From: Amphritea atlantica
GTDB lineage: Bacteria; Pseudomonadota; Gammaproteobacteria; Pseudomonadales; Balneatricaceae
DNA: 64,000 nucleotides
Direction of reading: 5' to 3'
NCBI RefSeq assembly: GCF_900111095.1
Contig: NZ_FOGB01000003.1
Location: 251,645-315,644, forward strand
A program made the translations under genes and the position numbers. Of the stretch, positions 18,088-27,235 are shown piece after piece. Within the stretch, counting starts at the first letter, position 1. Each line of letters begins with the position of its first letter. The notes beneath the pieces are model-generated. The model was not told the origin of the DNA. It was given only the letters and a program-made list of their open reading frames with translations, and ran no database searches.

Positions 18088-18393
18088 ATGACTAACACAA
18101 TCGACTTCACCAAATCATTCGAATCTGTAAAATCTCTGATGGAGATGCAGGCTGCAACTATCACTAAGTCTGTTGAGCTGCAGAAAAAAGCTGGCGAAGA
18201 CCTGGCTGCTTTCTTCAAGACTGAAGCTGAAAAAGCTAAAGAACTGAAAACACCTGAAGACGTTGTTAAGTTCAACGTTGAAGCTAACACTACTCTGTTC
18301 GAACTGCTGAAAGCACAAGGCGAAGCATTCACTGAGCTGGCTAAATCAGCAAGTGAAGAAGCGATGGCTGAAGTATCTAAATTAGCTAAGTAA
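18088..18393 (+). CDS. phaP: phasin (PHA granule-associated protein) 2
   Basis: 101 aa, clearly paralogous to phasin 1: the same start pattern (TIDFTKSFESVKSLMEMQ), the same VELQKKAGEDLAAFFKTEAE helix and the same LLKAQGEAF motif. Roughly two thirds of residues appear identical. Role and location are as for phasin 1. The pair is not a simple operon, since each copy has its own operator set and terminator, so the copies may differ in timing or strength of expression. Confidence 0.88.
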   Translation: MTNTIDFTKSFESVKSLMEMQAATITKSVELQKKAGEDLAAFFKTEAEKAKELKTPEDVVKFNVEANTTLFELLKAQGEAFTELAKSASEEAMAEVSKLAK

Positions 18394-18412
18394 ATTTCAC
18401 TTAGTTCCCTTT

Positions 18413-18441
18413 AAAGCCCTGCTGATGCAGGGCTTTTTTTT
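18413..18441 (+). terminator. rho-independent terminator after phasin 2
   Basis: Stem AAAGCCCTGC / GCAGGGCTTT, loop TGAT, run of eight T. Confidence 0.95.
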
Positions 18442-18547
18442 GCTTCTGAAATTCCTATTTCTGACTTCACCCAGTCATATAAAAGTAGTACATTTGCGGG
18501 CCAATTCAGTAATGGAAGGTGACCCCTTCCCCTATCAGGCTTTGCAG

Positions 18548-19939
18548 ATGAACCTTAACGAAATGATTGTTGTCGGCAGTGAAGAGTGGTGTGCGTTCCC
18601 CAGCCTTAGCATCCCGGCAATTAAAGCCCGTGTTGACTCAGGTGCTAAAACCTCTTCGGTACATGCGGTCAACATCCAGCCATTTAAACGGGACGGCAAT
18701 CCCTGGGTTTCCTTTGATATGCACCCTTTGCAAAAAAATCTGAAGGTCACTGTCAGATGTGAAGCGAAGGTGATTGACCGTCGAACAGTGAAAAGCTCAA
18801 GCGGAGATGCGGAGAAGCGTTATGTCATTCGCGTTCCTCTGAAACTCGGTGGCGATATCTGGGAAATTGAGCTGACACTGACCAACCGGGACAGTATGGG
18901 TTACCGGATGTTGCTTGGCAGGGAGGCAATGGAGGGTATTCTCGTTAACCCCTCTTCCAGTTTCTGTCAGGGTAATCTGACCATTGAAGAAGCGAAAAGA
19001 ATCTACGATGTCACAGAAACCAAATCCAGCGGCCTGAAGATCGGTCTGCTGGCCAGTAATCCTGATCTGTATAGTAACCAGCGGATTATTGAGGCTGGCG
19101 AAGCCCGTGGCCATGAGATGATGTTTCTTAACATCAAGCAGTGCTATATGAAAATGGACAGGGAGCAACCGGAGGTTCACTATCGGGGTGGCACGGTATT
19201 AAATGATCTGGATGCAATCATCCCCCGCATACGCCCGAGCATGACATTTTATGGCTGCGCCCTGACACGCCACTTTGAAAGCCTTGGGGTGGCAACTCTC
19301 AACGGCTCAATCGCCATTACTCAGTCTCGCGATAAACTGTTCTCACTGCAGTTATTGCAAAAAAATGGACTTGATATCCCCACTACCGGCTTTGCTAACT
19401 CGCCAATCGATACTACGGACCTTATAGAGATGGTGGGTGGTGCGCCGCTGATCGTGAAGCTATTAGAAGGGACTCAGGGGCGTGGCGTGGTGCTGGCAGA
19501 AACCCGTAAAGCGGCTGAATCAGTAATCAATGCGATAAAATCCCTGCGGGCTAACTTGCTGGTTCAGGAGTTTATAAAGGAAGCCGATGGTAAGGATCTG
19601 CGTTGTTTTGTTATCGACGGAAAGATTGTAGCGTCCATCGAACGGGTGGCAGCGCCGGGAGAGTTTCGCGCCAATATCCATCAGGGCGGCAGCGCCCGCC
19701 TGGTTAAGATAACCCCCGAGGAGAAGAAACTGGCGCTCCTGGCGGCTAAAACGCTGGGGCTGAGAGTGGCGGGAGTCGATATCATCCGCTCCAGAAAAGG
19801 GCCTCTGCTGCTGGAGGTGAACTCCTCACCCGGACTTGAGGGGATAGAGAGCGCCACCAATATTGATGTCGCTGGTGCAATGATAGATGCTATAGAGAAG
19901 AAGCTTCACTGGAAAAAGCCAAAAGGGGTGGATTTATAA
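18548..19939 (+). CDS. rimK: RimB-like aspartic protease domain fused to RimK-type glutamate ligase
   Basis: 463 aa from MNLNEMIVVGSEEW. Earlier in-frame starts would run back through the phasin terminator. Residues 1-150 form a retropepsin-like domain of the RimB/putative ATP-dependent zinc protease family, with the catalytic triplet in RVDSGAKTSSVHA (Asp30-Ser-Gly). Residues 165-463 are an ATP-grasp ligase of the RimK type (KIGLLASNPDLYSNQRI, then GAPLIVKLLEGTQGRGVVL and LLLEVNSSPGLEGIE). RimK adds glutamates to ribosomal protein S6, and in Pseudomonas rimB and rimK are separate genes of one operon. Here both are one chain. Confidence 0.87.
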   Translation: MNLNEMIVVGSEEWCAFPSLSIPAIKARVDSGAKTSSVHAVNIQPFKRDGNPWVSFDMHPLQKNLKVTVRCEAKVIDRRTVKSSSGDAEKRYVIRVPLKLGGDIWEIELTLTNRDSMGYRMLLGREAMEGILVNPSSSFCQGNLTIEEAKRIYDVTETKSSGLKIGLLASNPDLYSNQRIIEAGEARGHEMMFLNIKQCYMKMDREQPEVHYRGGTVLNDLDAIIPRIRPSMTFYGCALTRHFESLGVATLNGSIAITQSRDKLFSLQLLQKNGLDIPTTGFANSPIDTTDLIEMVGGAPLIVKLLEGTQGRGVVLAETRKAAESVINAIKSLRANLLVQEFIKEADGKDLRCFVIDGKIVASIERVAAPGEFRANIHQGGSARLVKITPEEKKLALLAAKTLGLRVAGVDIIRSRKGPLLLEVNSSPGLEGIESATNIDVAGAMIDAIEKKLHWKKPKGVDL

Positions 19940-20032
19940 CCACTCGCCTGACCCGTTGCTGCTGAATTGGGCTAAAAAACGCTGAAACGAAGCGGTTACG
20001 ACTGATAGCAAAACCCTCGATAGAGGGTTTTG

Positions 20033-21511
20033 CTATTGATGTTTGTCCGGGCTTTGAGCTACCGTTGTGCGCTCCAGTTGATAACGCTCAAGCTTGGCTC
20101 TTAAGCCCACCCGGGAAAGCCCCAACTCTCTGGACGCCTGGCTTTTATTCCAGCGGTTACGGATCAGGGTTTCTCTGAGAATACGTTTTTCCAGCGTTTC
20201 GATACGATCCTTCAGGCTGCCATCCAACCCCGCCAGCAGTTCCAGTTCGCCCCCCTCCTCCTGCGGTGCAGCCCTCAACACCCGGGGGGACAGCAGATCG
20301 GCACCAAGATAGTCGCCATCGGACAGTACCAGCATGCGCCGAACTTCATTCTGTAATTCCCGGACATTACCCGGCCAGCAGTACGATTGCATGCAGGCCA
20401 GTGCTTCACCGGTAAACCCTTTTACCGGCTTATCGAACTCTGCCATCGCTTTATCCAGAAACCCCTGCGCCAGCATTGGAATATCCACTTTTCGTTGCGC
20501 TAACTCTGGCAGCGTCAGGGTGACCTCGGCGAGCCGGAAATAGAGATCCTGACGAAAGCGTCCGGCACGCACCTCCTCTTCCAGATCCCGGTTGGTAGAG
20601 GCGATCACCCTGACATCGACCTTGCGGCGCTGAAAATCACCCAGTGGCCGGACCTCACGCTCCTGCAGCACCCGCAATAGTTTTACCTGAAAAGCCGGAG
20701 TGATCTCGCCGATCTCATCGAGAAAAATAGTGCCACCATCCGCCTGTTCAAACATTCCCATATGATCTGAGATCGCCCCGGTGAAAGAGCCCTTCTTATG
20801 ACCAAACAACTCAGAAGCCAGCAGCTCATCCGGCATCGCGCCACAGTTCTCAACCACAAAGGGTTTATCGGCTCTCAGGCTGTTGTAATGCAACGCCCTG
20901 GCAAATAACTCTTTACCGGTACCGGAGGGACCGGTGATCAGCACGGAAACATCAAAGGGAGAAAAACGGGCAGCCTGCTCACATAGCTTATTCAGCGGAC
21001 TGTTCTCACTACGCCGGATCTCGTCCATCTTAAAACCGGATTTAAGCAGCGCTTTCTTATGGTTGATATTGCGTTCCACCTGCTCTGACGTCAGACGCAT
21101 CTCCATGGTCAGCAGCTCGTTTTCATTCTGTAACTGACACAGTTTGCAGGCGTTGCGCACCACCATCAGCAGATTATCCGGGTGCCAGGGCTTGGTAATG
21201 TACTGATAGATCCCCGCGTCGTTCAGACCGCGGATAATATCTTCCGAATCGGTATAACCAGAGAGAATCAAGCGCGCCGGTTCCGGCCAGCGCCGCCGCA
21301 CCTCGGTCAGAAACTCAACGCCCGTAACACCAGGCATACGCTGATCGCAGAGAATCGCTTCAACACGACTATCCTCCAGGATTTTCAGTGCATCCTCTGC
21401 GCTGCTGGCCGTCAGAACATCAAACTCCTCATCCAGCGTCCGCTCAAGGGTTTCCAGCGAGCGGATCTCATCATCAACACAGAGTACTGTCGGCCGTTTT
21501 TGAGTCTGCAT
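20033..21511 (-). CDS. hupR: hydrogenase response regulator, HupR/HoxA type
   Basis: 492 aa, an NtrC-family regulator. The receiver domain (1-120) has the phosphorylatable Asp56 in LCDQRMPG. The AAA+ domain has Walker A GPSGTGKE (194-201) and the sigma-54 contact loop GSFTGA (241-246), where the usual form is GAFTGA. A Fis-type helix-turn-helix lies at the C-terminus (NKSQASRELGLSRVGLRAKL). It closes the hup gene run, immediately after hypB, and is the probable activator of the sigma-54-type hup promoter at 31.58 kb. The sensor kinase HupT and regulatory hydrogenase HupUV are not in the window. Confidence 0.88.
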   Translation of the reverse strand: MQTQKRPTVLCVDDEIRSLETLERTLDEEFDVLTASSAEDALKILEDSRVEAILCDQRMPGVTGVEFLTEVRRRWPEPARLILSGYTDSEDIIRGLNDAGIYQYITKPWHPDNLLMVVRNACKLCQLQNENELLTMEMRLTSEQVERNINHKKALLKSGFKMDEIRRSENSPLNKLCEQAARFSPFDVSVLITGPSGTGKELFARALHYNSLRADKPFVVENCGAMPDELLASELFGHKKGSFTGAISDHMGMFEQADGGTIFLDEIGEITPAFQVKLLRVLQEREVRPLGDFQRRKVDVRVIASTNRDLEEEVRAGRFRQDLYFRLAEVTLTLPELAQRKVDIPMLAQGFLDKAMAEFDKPVKGFTGEALACMQSYCWPGNVRELQNEVRRMLVLSDGDYLGADLLSPRVLRAAPQEEGGELELLAGLDGSLKDRIETLEKRILRETLIRNRWNKSQASRELGLSRVGLRAKLERYQLERTTVAQSPDKHQ

Positions 21512-21513
21512 CG

Positions 21514-22449
21514 TTACACCATCTCCTGCAGCAGCGAGATCTGGTTGTTCAGTTGCTCAATTCGCTTTTGGATTCGGGCAACCCGGTGTTGCTCGATCCA
21601 GTTTAGCCAGTCGTCCATCCCCTCGCCGGAGCGGGCAGATATCTGAATAACTTCGATATCAGGGTTCACCTGCTTTGCCGCTGCAATGCACTGCCCGACA
21701 TCGAAATCCAGATAGGGCAGCAGATCGGTTTTATTCAACAACATCAGATCGGCTGCATAAAACATATCAGGGTATTTAAGGGGTTTATCCTCGCCTTCGG
21801 TGACTGACAGAATCGCCACTTTATGCGCCTCACCCAGATCGAATGCAGCGGGACAGACAAGATTACCGACATTCTCAATAAACAGTATGCCCCCGGCCAG
21901 ATCATCGAAACGTTCCAGCGCATGACCCACCATATGCGCATCCAGATGGCAGCCTTTACCAGTGTTCACCTGTACCGCTGCAACACCGGTTTCGCGTATC
22001 CGGTCAGCGTCGTTAGCGGTTTGCTGATCCCCCTCAATCACCGCCACCGGGCAGCGACCTTTTATTTTCTCGATACTCGCGGTCAACAGCGATGTTTTTC
22101 CTGATCCGGGGCTGGAAACCAGATTCAGCGCAAACAGATTCAGCGCTTCAAAACGCTGCCGGTTTTGTCCGGCATAGCGATCATTTTTACCAAGAATATC
22201 CTGCTCGATCTGCACCATACGGCTCTGGCTCATGCCTGGCGCGTGGGCATGGGCAGCGCCCTGACCGAAATGCAGGTTATTACCCTCAGCTACAACCTCT
22301 GTTTCAGCATGGCTGTGATGATGGCCCTCCTCAGCATGGCTATGTTGATGATGCCCTTCCTGATGGTTGTGTGAATGAGAATGCCCATGATGATGCTGGT
22401 GTCCCTCGATTGAAACCTCGCCTTCACTGCAGCCGCAAACTGTACACAT
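21514..22449 (-). CDS. hypB: hydrogenase nickel-insertion GTPase HypB
   Basis: 311 aa. The N-terminal [11 protein letters not shown] carries the high-affinity CxxCGC nickel site. Residues 17-70 are a histidine-rich nickel-storage stretch ([11 protein letters not shown] and similar). The SIMIBI GTPase domain has P-loop [10 protein letters not shown] (113-121) and the NKTD guanine specificity motif. HypB works with HypA to load nickel into the HupL precursor. The start is 2 bp after the hypA stop; hupR follows 2 bp after its own stop. Confidence 0.96.
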   Translation of the reverse strand: MCTVCGCSEGEVSIEGHQHHHGHSHSHNHQEGHHQHSHAEEGHHHSHAETEVVAEGNNLHFGQGAAHAHAPGMSQSRMVQIEQDILGKNDRYAGQNRQRFEALNLFALNLVSSPGSGKTSLLTASIEKIKGRCPVAVIEGDQQTANDADRIRETGVAAVQVNTGKGCHLDAHMVGHALERFDDLAGGILFIENVGNLVCPAAFDLGEAHKVAILSVTEGEDKPLKYPDMFYAADLMLLNKTDLLPYLDFDVGQCIAAAKQVNPDIEVIQISARSGEGMDDWLNWIEQHRVARIQKRIEQLNNQISLLQEMV

Positions 22450-22451
22450 GG

Positions 22452-22793
22452 TTATTCCACCTCTAACTCTTTTATTCTTAGCTCTTCACCCTGAGTGACC
22501 TGCAGCTGGTAACTGCCACACTCACTACAGGCATCATAGCGCTTTGTTATCGTCACGGACCTGGCACACTCCAGACACCATGCCAGCCCGGGTAACTCGA
22601 TTATTTCTAACCGCGCACCCTCAGCAAGACTGTTACGGGTGACGGCATCAAAGCAAAACCGTAAGGCATCGTTCTCAACCATTGCCAGTGGGCCGATCTC
22701 AAGCCAGACCGTTTTCACACGCTGATAGTGTTGACTGGCCGCTTGCTCTTCCAATACCTGAATGATCCCTTCGCAGATCGACATCTCATGCAT
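22452..22793 (-). CDS. hypA: hydrogenase nickel-insertion protein HypA
   Basis: 113 aa, the normal HypA size. The N-terminal [10 protein letters not shown] includes His2 and Glu3 of the nickel site. The zinc domain has CLEC (about residue 73) and CSEC (about residue 90). HypA delivers nickel together with HypB. Its ATG directly abuts the hupK stop codon, which implies coupled translation. Confidence 0.95.
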   Translation of the reverse strand: MHEMSICEGIIQVLEEQAASQHYQRVKTVWLEIGPLAMVENDALRFCFDAVTRNSLAEGARLEIIELPGLAWCLECARSVTITKRYDACSECGSYQLQVTQGEELRIKELEVE

Positions 22794-23996
22794 TCAGACA
22801 GATTCCCATTGATTCAGTGTGATATCAAAAGCAACACAGGGGTCCGCCAGCAATAGCATTGTTCGACCCAATGACAGCGCCTGCGAATCGGTTTCCGTTC
22901 TGACGCCCTGCAACTTTGTCGCGACCAGCCCCCGGGGATGAAGATTCCACTCGGTCGGTGCGAGAATGTGATAACTCAAAACCCTTTCCCCCATCATCTC
23001 TACCCGGTGTAACAGCTGTCCGCGGGATGTTGCTACTATTCCCAGACCAACGCCAATATCCTCAGCGGTTCTCTCAGCAGACTCTGTGACGCCAGCGCTA
23101 CAATCAGCACTGATCGCCCCGGGGATCTGACTCAGCTGTAACAACATAGCAGCATAACGACAACTCAGTTCATGCCAGCCCCGCTGTTTAAAGTGCTGTA
23201 ACTCACCTCGGTAAGTGCTGTAACTACCGGTTTCACAACACTCGCCCTGCCAGCGTGGTGTCGCGCAAAACAATCTTTGCTGCACTTCCGAAGACGCCGT
23301 TTTAAGTATCTGCTGCTGTTGCCTCTGTTGCAAGTCAGGCAGTGGTTGCAGATCCGCTCCCAGCGTCACACCAGAAAAATCACGGTGAAGCTGCATGACC
23401 GGATCTAGCAACGGAGCGCTGAACTGATGCTCAGGTGATATCTTATCCAGCCAGCCATGAACACGCTCTGCAGGAATCCCCAGCAACGGTGTGAGCATCT
23501 CATTTAACTGCCCGGCAATCTGTTGTCGCTCCGGGCCCAACAGCGCTGTCAGCTCCCGATTCTGATCGCTATTCAAGCGGTCTTTATTCCGCTGAGGCTG
23601 CAACAGGTAATTCCAGCGGCGTAACAGCCTGGTTAGCAATCCCTGAATCTGCTGCAATATCGCCATCTTAGTGGAATCAGTCGTTATCCAGTCCTTCAGC
23701 AAGCGGAACAACAGCTCCCGGCAGTTTTCTACCTGCAGCAAAAGCTGACGCCCCCTGCTGATCTCTCTGGCAACGACAGCGCCACGACTCTGTTCCACTG
23801 CCTGTAAAAAGGCCAGCCGCTGGGCCACACTGCAGGCCGTAAACAGCAGCGGGATCATCCGCGAAACCTCGATGACCGTTCGTCCCTCAAATAACCGTCC
23901 CATCTGTGCCGGGCGACTTGAGGTCAGCTGTAGTGCTGCGATTCTGCCCTCACGCCAGTCCAGTAAGGCAGTAATTTGTCCCGCCACATCAGCCAT
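22794..23996 (-). CDS. hupK: hydrogenase maturation factor HupK/HoxV
   Basis: 400 aa, distantly related to [NiFe]-hydrogenase large subunits. The C-terminal LLADPCVAFDITLNQWESV recalls the DPCxxC cluster motif of HupL but lacks the second cysteine and the His. The N-terminal RxCxxC motif is also degraded (TACSVAQRLAFLQ). HoxV/HupK is thought to act as a scaffold for the Fe(CN)2CO unit before transfer to the large subunit. The first 8 bp overlap the end of hupJ. Confidence 0.85.
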   Translation of the reverse strand: MADVAGQITALLDWREGRIAALQLTSSRPAQMGRLFEGRTVIEVSRMIPLLFTACSVAQRLAFLQAVEQSRGAVVAREISRGRQLLLQVENCRELLFRLLKDWITTDSTKMAILQQIQGLLTRLLRRWNYLLQPQRNKDRLNSDQNRELTALLGPERQQIAGQLNEMLTPLLGIPAERVHGWLDKISPEHQFSAPLLDPVMQLHRDFSGVTLGADLQPLPDLQQRQQQQILKTASSEVQQRLFCATPRWQGECCETGSYSTYRGELQHFKQRGWHELSCRYAAMLLQLSQIPGAISADCSAGVTESAERTAEDIGVGLGIVATSRGQLLHRVEMMGERVLSYHILAPTEWNLHPRGLVATKLQGVRTETDSQALSLGRTMLLLADPCVAFDITLNQWESV

Positions 23997-24639
23997 GACC
24001 AGAACACCGGGCGGTTGGTTTCCCCCCTCCGGTCAGGAACTGACGGCGACTCAGCTTTACGGCTTCCCCTTCGTCTGAAGTTACCGTTGAAGTATCTGGC
24101 TCAGCTTTGCTTTCAGTGGCTTCCAGCAACGAATCAGAACGGCTTAATTGCCGCTGTCGGTCGGTGGGAGCGAAGTTATCAGACTCAAACAGCGCCTTTA
24201 TCACCTCCTCTGCGGTGGCAACAGCAGCAGCCTGATCGTTAAACTCAAACATGGGAGAGAACAGTGCACACATGCCATAGCCTCCTAAAATCTCATCCCA
24301 GCCCAGAATAAACTCATAGGGCCCGGAAGGAAGATGACGAATACATCTGCTGCCCACCTGCTGCTCAGTCCATTGCGGCTCTGATTCCGGCAGTTCGGTT
24401 TCCAACAGTTCAGTTTCCGACAGTTCGGTTTCCAACAGCATTGTCTCTGGCAACACAGTTTCAGGCAGCAGCATCAGGTTCATAAACCAGGGAGTGATTA
24501 AAACACCCAGTTGCTCATTTCCCAGCGACTGAAACCCCAGAGCCTTTACCTGGAGTTTCTGGTTAACCACGGCCACCCCTTCCATACGGGTGTGAAGAAT
24601 TTCGACATAGCGGGACTCAATTAAACCGATATCCACCAT
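23989..24639 (-). CDS. hupJ: hydrogenase assembly chaperone HybE/HupJ with repeat insert
   Basis: 216 aa. The family core is visible on both sides of an insert: EQLGVLITPWFMNLMLLPE (42-60) and PSGPYEFILGWDEILGGYGM (near 104-123), then SRRQFLTGG at the C-terminus. HybE-type chaperones hold back export of the Tat-dependent small subunit until maturation. Residues 58-87 are six pentapeptides of pattern LxETx, encoded by 15-bp DNA repeats, where the family usually has a short unique linker. The C-terminal region is acidic and variable. Overlaps hupK by 8 bp. Confidence 0.82.
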   Translation of the reverse strand: MVDIGLIESRYVEILHTRMEGVAVVNQKLQVKALGFQSLGNEQLGVLITPWFMNLMLLPETVLPETMLLETELSETELLETELPESEPQWTEQQVGSRCIRHLPSGPYEFILGWDEILGGYGMCALFSPMFEFNDQAAAVATAEEVIKALFESDNFAPTDRQRQLSRSDSLLEATESKAEPDTSTVTSDEGEAVKLSRRQFLTGGGKPTARCSGHG

Positions 24640-24651
24640 CTGTTTAACACC

Positions 24652-24882
24652 TCAGCTATCCAGCACCATAAACTGGTCTTTGTCGCCATCACATACTGGA
24701 CAGCGCCAGTGCTCTGGCAACTGACTGAACGGCGTTCCGGCCTCAATCTGCCAGATATCATCCCCTTTGCCGGGATCGTAAACATACCAGCAGATTTTGC
24801 ACTCCAGACAGGTGGCATCACTGAGCAGATCGTTCTGCCCCAGATAGCTGCCTTCAAACTTCTGACCCGAATCAACACTCAT
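24652..24882 (-). CDS. hupI: rubredoxin HupI
   Basis: 76 aa. The rubredoxin iron site is CKIC (Cys28, Cys31) and CPVC (Cys61, Cys64), with the typical [10 protein letters not shown] between them. Rubredoxins of hup operons (HupI/HoxR) are needed for hydrogenase formation under oxygen, possibly protecting the HupS clusters. The start codon overlaps the hupH stop by one base (TGATG). Confidence 0.94.
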   Translation of the reverse strand: MSVDSGQKFEGSYLGQNDLLSDATCLECKICWYVYDPGKGDDIWQIEAGTPFSQLPEHWRCPVCDGDKDQFMVLDS

Positions 24883-25757
24883 CAGATTAATACCTCTCTT
24901 ATCTCTTTCAGACGCAGAGCACTATCCTGCAGGTCCTCTGGTGCAGCACAGGCAACGGCGGGCATATCGACCACCTCCAACGTATCGAGAATCAGATGAT
25001 CCGTTGAGTTGAAATACTGCACCCGCCATATAGGAGAGATTCCAGTACTGCTGATGCGGCAGTTCCCATACCCCCGGGATAAGATCACCAGTGCACCCGA
25101 GCCGAGGTGATCTTCCAGCAGTTGATGATCCGCCGGAGAAAAGGGCAACAGAGACAGATTGATCACATGGGGCTCATCACCCGGTTGATAGCATTCGCTT
25201 TTATGTTGCAGCTCAATCAACACCGGAGGCGCGTTTAAAATACCCGCAGGCCATTCTGTCCCGGCGACCGACAGAGCACGTGGCTGAGAGAACGCGTAAT
25301 GACGCGCCACCGAAGGCACATCCGCGATCTCCAGTGTTTCCCGTATCAGGTTGGCAGCGGCATCCAGATAGCGAAGCCGCCATACACCCGCCAGAACAGT
25401 TTCCTGCGCATGGACTTCGTAACTTATCTCATCCTGAGTTTTGCAGATCAGGCCAACTTCACCTTCACCGAGAATCTGGTTAATCAGATCAAGCCCCGCG
25501 GCAGACAGTTTTTCCAGTCCAAGACTGATCACCGGTCGCTCCGGGGTGTAATCATCCAGCTGTTGCTGAAGCCGGTCCAGCAGATCCAGTGTCTCCGGGC
25601 AGCTCTCTAACTGCTCAGCTTCCGGCAACATCGGAATATCATAGGTATGCATCTCTTTTGGCATCGGCATATAGTCCAGCACTAAGCTGTCTTCACCGTT
25701 TGACTGACTGCCGGGGCCAACCGGCATATTGATCAGTGGAATATCGCCCTGGTTCAT
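24882..25757 (-). CDS. hupH: hydrogenase formation protein HupH (HyaF/HoxQ family)
   Basis: 291 aa, made of two related halves, each with a VxxxLGxGEVxL-like core ([16 protein letters not shown] and [16 protein letters not shown]) followed by W..RY or W.VQYFN. The HyaF family acts in assembly of the small-subunit iron-sulfur clusters or in their oxygen tolerance; the detail is unsettled. It lies between hupG and hupI in the standard hup gene order. Confidence 0.9.
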   Translation of the reverse strand: MNQGDIPLINMPVGPGSQSNGEDSLVLDYMPMPKEMHTYDIPMLPEAEQLESCPETLDLLDRLQQQLDDYTPERPVISLGLEKLSAAGLDLINQILGEGEVGLICKTQDEISYEVHAQETVLAGVWRLRYLDAAANLIRETLEIADVPSVARHYAFSQPRALSVAGTEWPAGILNAPPVLIELQHKSECYQPGDEPHVINLSLLPFSPADHQLLEDHLGSGALVILSRGYGNCRISSTGISPIWRVQYFNSTDHLILDTLEVVDMPAVACAAPEDLQDSALRLKEIREVLI

Positions 25758-25788
25758 ACGCTCTGTCCTGTCTTTTAAATCTGTCTTT

Positions 25789-26217
25789 TCAGCCGCACGG
25801 CTGGGTCTGTTGCGGATTCACCACAACGGGAATACCGATGCCGGGATTACGGGTGGGTTCCCGCTGTAGCAGAGACTCAATATCCCTGAGATAGAGATCC
25901 CAGTCCTGCACCTTACTGATTGCCCCCAGATAGCGTCCCTGTTTTAACAACACCAGCGTCGGCCAGACGGTAAAGTTATAGCGTCCCTGTAATGACCTCT
26001 CGGCCTCACGACTGATCACCGCCGGAGTAAGCTGGGGAAACTGTTTCAGCAGTTCAGGCAGAATCACCGCAACATCCAGTGATTCAGGAAAGCGCGCCGG
26101 GTCTTCGGTAAAAAACAGCACCGAAAATGGCTGATCCTGAATGAATTCATCGAAGCTGGACTGATCCAGTAACGGATATCCCAGCTGTTCAGTTAAACGG
26201 TCTATCAGTTCAGCCAT
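25789..26217 (-). CDS. hupG: hydrogenase maturation protein HupG (HyaE/HoxO family)
   Basis: 142 aa with a thioredoxin-like fold lacking the redox CxxC. The central SVLFFTEDPARFPESLDVAV and RYNFTVWPTLVLLKQGRYLG segments are diagnostic. HyaE/HoxO proteins bind the Tat signal of the small-subunit precursor as a chaperone. The start overlaps the end of hupF by 8 bp. Confidence 0.88.
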   Translation of the reverse strand: MAELIDRLTEQLGYPLLDQSSFDEFIQDQPFSVLFFTEDPARFPESLDVAVILPELLKQFPQLTPAVISREAERSLQGRYNFTVWPTLVLLKQGRYLGAISKVQDWDLYLRDIESLLQREPTRNPGIGIPVVVNPQQTQPCG

Positions 26218-26536
26218 GTTTCTCTTGCTCCTCTGTCTTTATCTGCAGGTGTTCCGGTAGTTGAGGCTCGCTCTGAATCAGGTCAGCAAACAGCGAGTCC
26301 ATATCAACGGTTTCACCCCGCATCACACTGCGTAGTGCAGTGATCGCATCAGCGGTTTCTCTGGCACGCTGTTCTGTGATCTGTTCACGGGCGGCACCGA
26401 GAAATACCAGCACCCAACTGCCTGAGTCCAACGCCCCTACCAGGCTCATATCAACCTGTTGTTGCTGCCCCTCAGACTCGCACACCGCCACTAATCCGTC
26501 ACAGTGAACAACCTTCATAGGAATACCGATGCACAT
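26210..26536 (-). CDS. hupF: HypC/HupF family hydrogenase chaperone
   Basis: 108 aa. The N-terminal MCIGIPMKVV carries the essential Cys2 of the HypC family; the rest has VDMSLVGALDSGSWVLVFLGAA. The length, above the 70-90 aa of HypC, and the C-terminal acidic tail fit HupF, which stabilises the large subunit under oxygen. It is placed right after hupD, sharing one base with its stop. Confidence 0.92.
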   Translation of the reverse strand: MCIGIPMKVVHCDGLVAVCESEGQQQQVDMSLVGALDSGSWVLVFLGAAREQITEQRARETADAITALRSVMRGETVDMDSLFADLIQSEPQLPEHLQIKTEEQEKHG

Positions 26537-27198
26537 CAGTTACTACTCTCTTTAACGGCTGTCTGATTCAGAAAGCGCTCATCACCCCGCCGGCAGGCCT
26601 GATCTTCTGAGGGACGCCCCTCCTCATAGCGGCGTTGCTGTAACTCGGAGGGCGCTAACTGCTCCTGCGGTGGCAGCGGCTGATCACGCTTCTGAGGATG
26701 GATACCAAATGAGTCAAGATAATCGAGTGCGATACGGATGGCAGGGTCGACCTGCGCCTGAACCGCGGGCCGCAAACTACCACCGAAATCCTCCAGTTCA
26801 ACGGGCTGCACGCCGATCAGCATCAGATGCTGCGGGTAGTCGCCGGTAAACTCGGCCATCGCCAGCACTTCCTGAAAACCGGTCTGATGCAGGCTCATCT
26901 TCTTTGCCCCCATAAATTTGGGCACATCGTCGCCATGAATCACCTTCATGGCTCCCGGTTCCAGGCCATAATCGATCGCATCAAACACCAGCAGCAGATC
27001 ACAGCGCTGCACATGCTGCACCAGATAGATCCCCTGGGTGCCGCCATCCATCAGTTCTACATTGGCCGGAAAGCGATAACGTTCATGCAGGGTCTCAACC
27101 ACACGGATACCAAACCCCTCATCGGCCCACAGCAGGTTACCGATACCGAGGATCATTACGCGCAGTTCAGACTCCGTCCGGGATAACGATTCAGACAT
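26536..27198 (-). CDS. hupD: hydrogenase maturation endopeptidase HupD
   Basis: 220 aa. The nickel-sensing residues of the HyaD/HybD family are visible: Glu in GIGNLLWADEGFG, Asp in VFDAIDYG, and His in SLHQTGFQEVL. The enzyme trims the C-terminal peptide of HupL after nickel insertion. About 50 residues at the C-terminus (from PQKRDQPLPPQEQ) are an unusual polar extension. It is separated from hupC by higA and a 12-bp repeat array. Confidence 0.92.
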   Translation of the reverse strand: MSESLSRTESELRVMILGIGNLLWADEGFGIRVVETLHERYRFPANVELMDGGTQGIYLVQHVQRCDLLLVFDAIDYGLEPGAMKVIHGDDVPKFMGAKKMSLHQTGFQEVLAMAEFTGDYPQHLMLIGVQPVELEDFGGSLRPAVQAQVDPAIRIALDYLDSFGIHPQKRDQPLPPQEQLAPSELQQRRYEEGRPSEDQACRRGDERFLNQTAVKESSN

Positions 27199-27235
27199 CT
27201 GCCCCTCACATCACTGTTGTTTCAGAAGTTGCCAT

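Noticed and set aside
18425-18547. 41-codon N-terminal extension of the RimB-RimK protein
   Set aside because: It begins in the phasin 2 terminator and contains no conserved residues.
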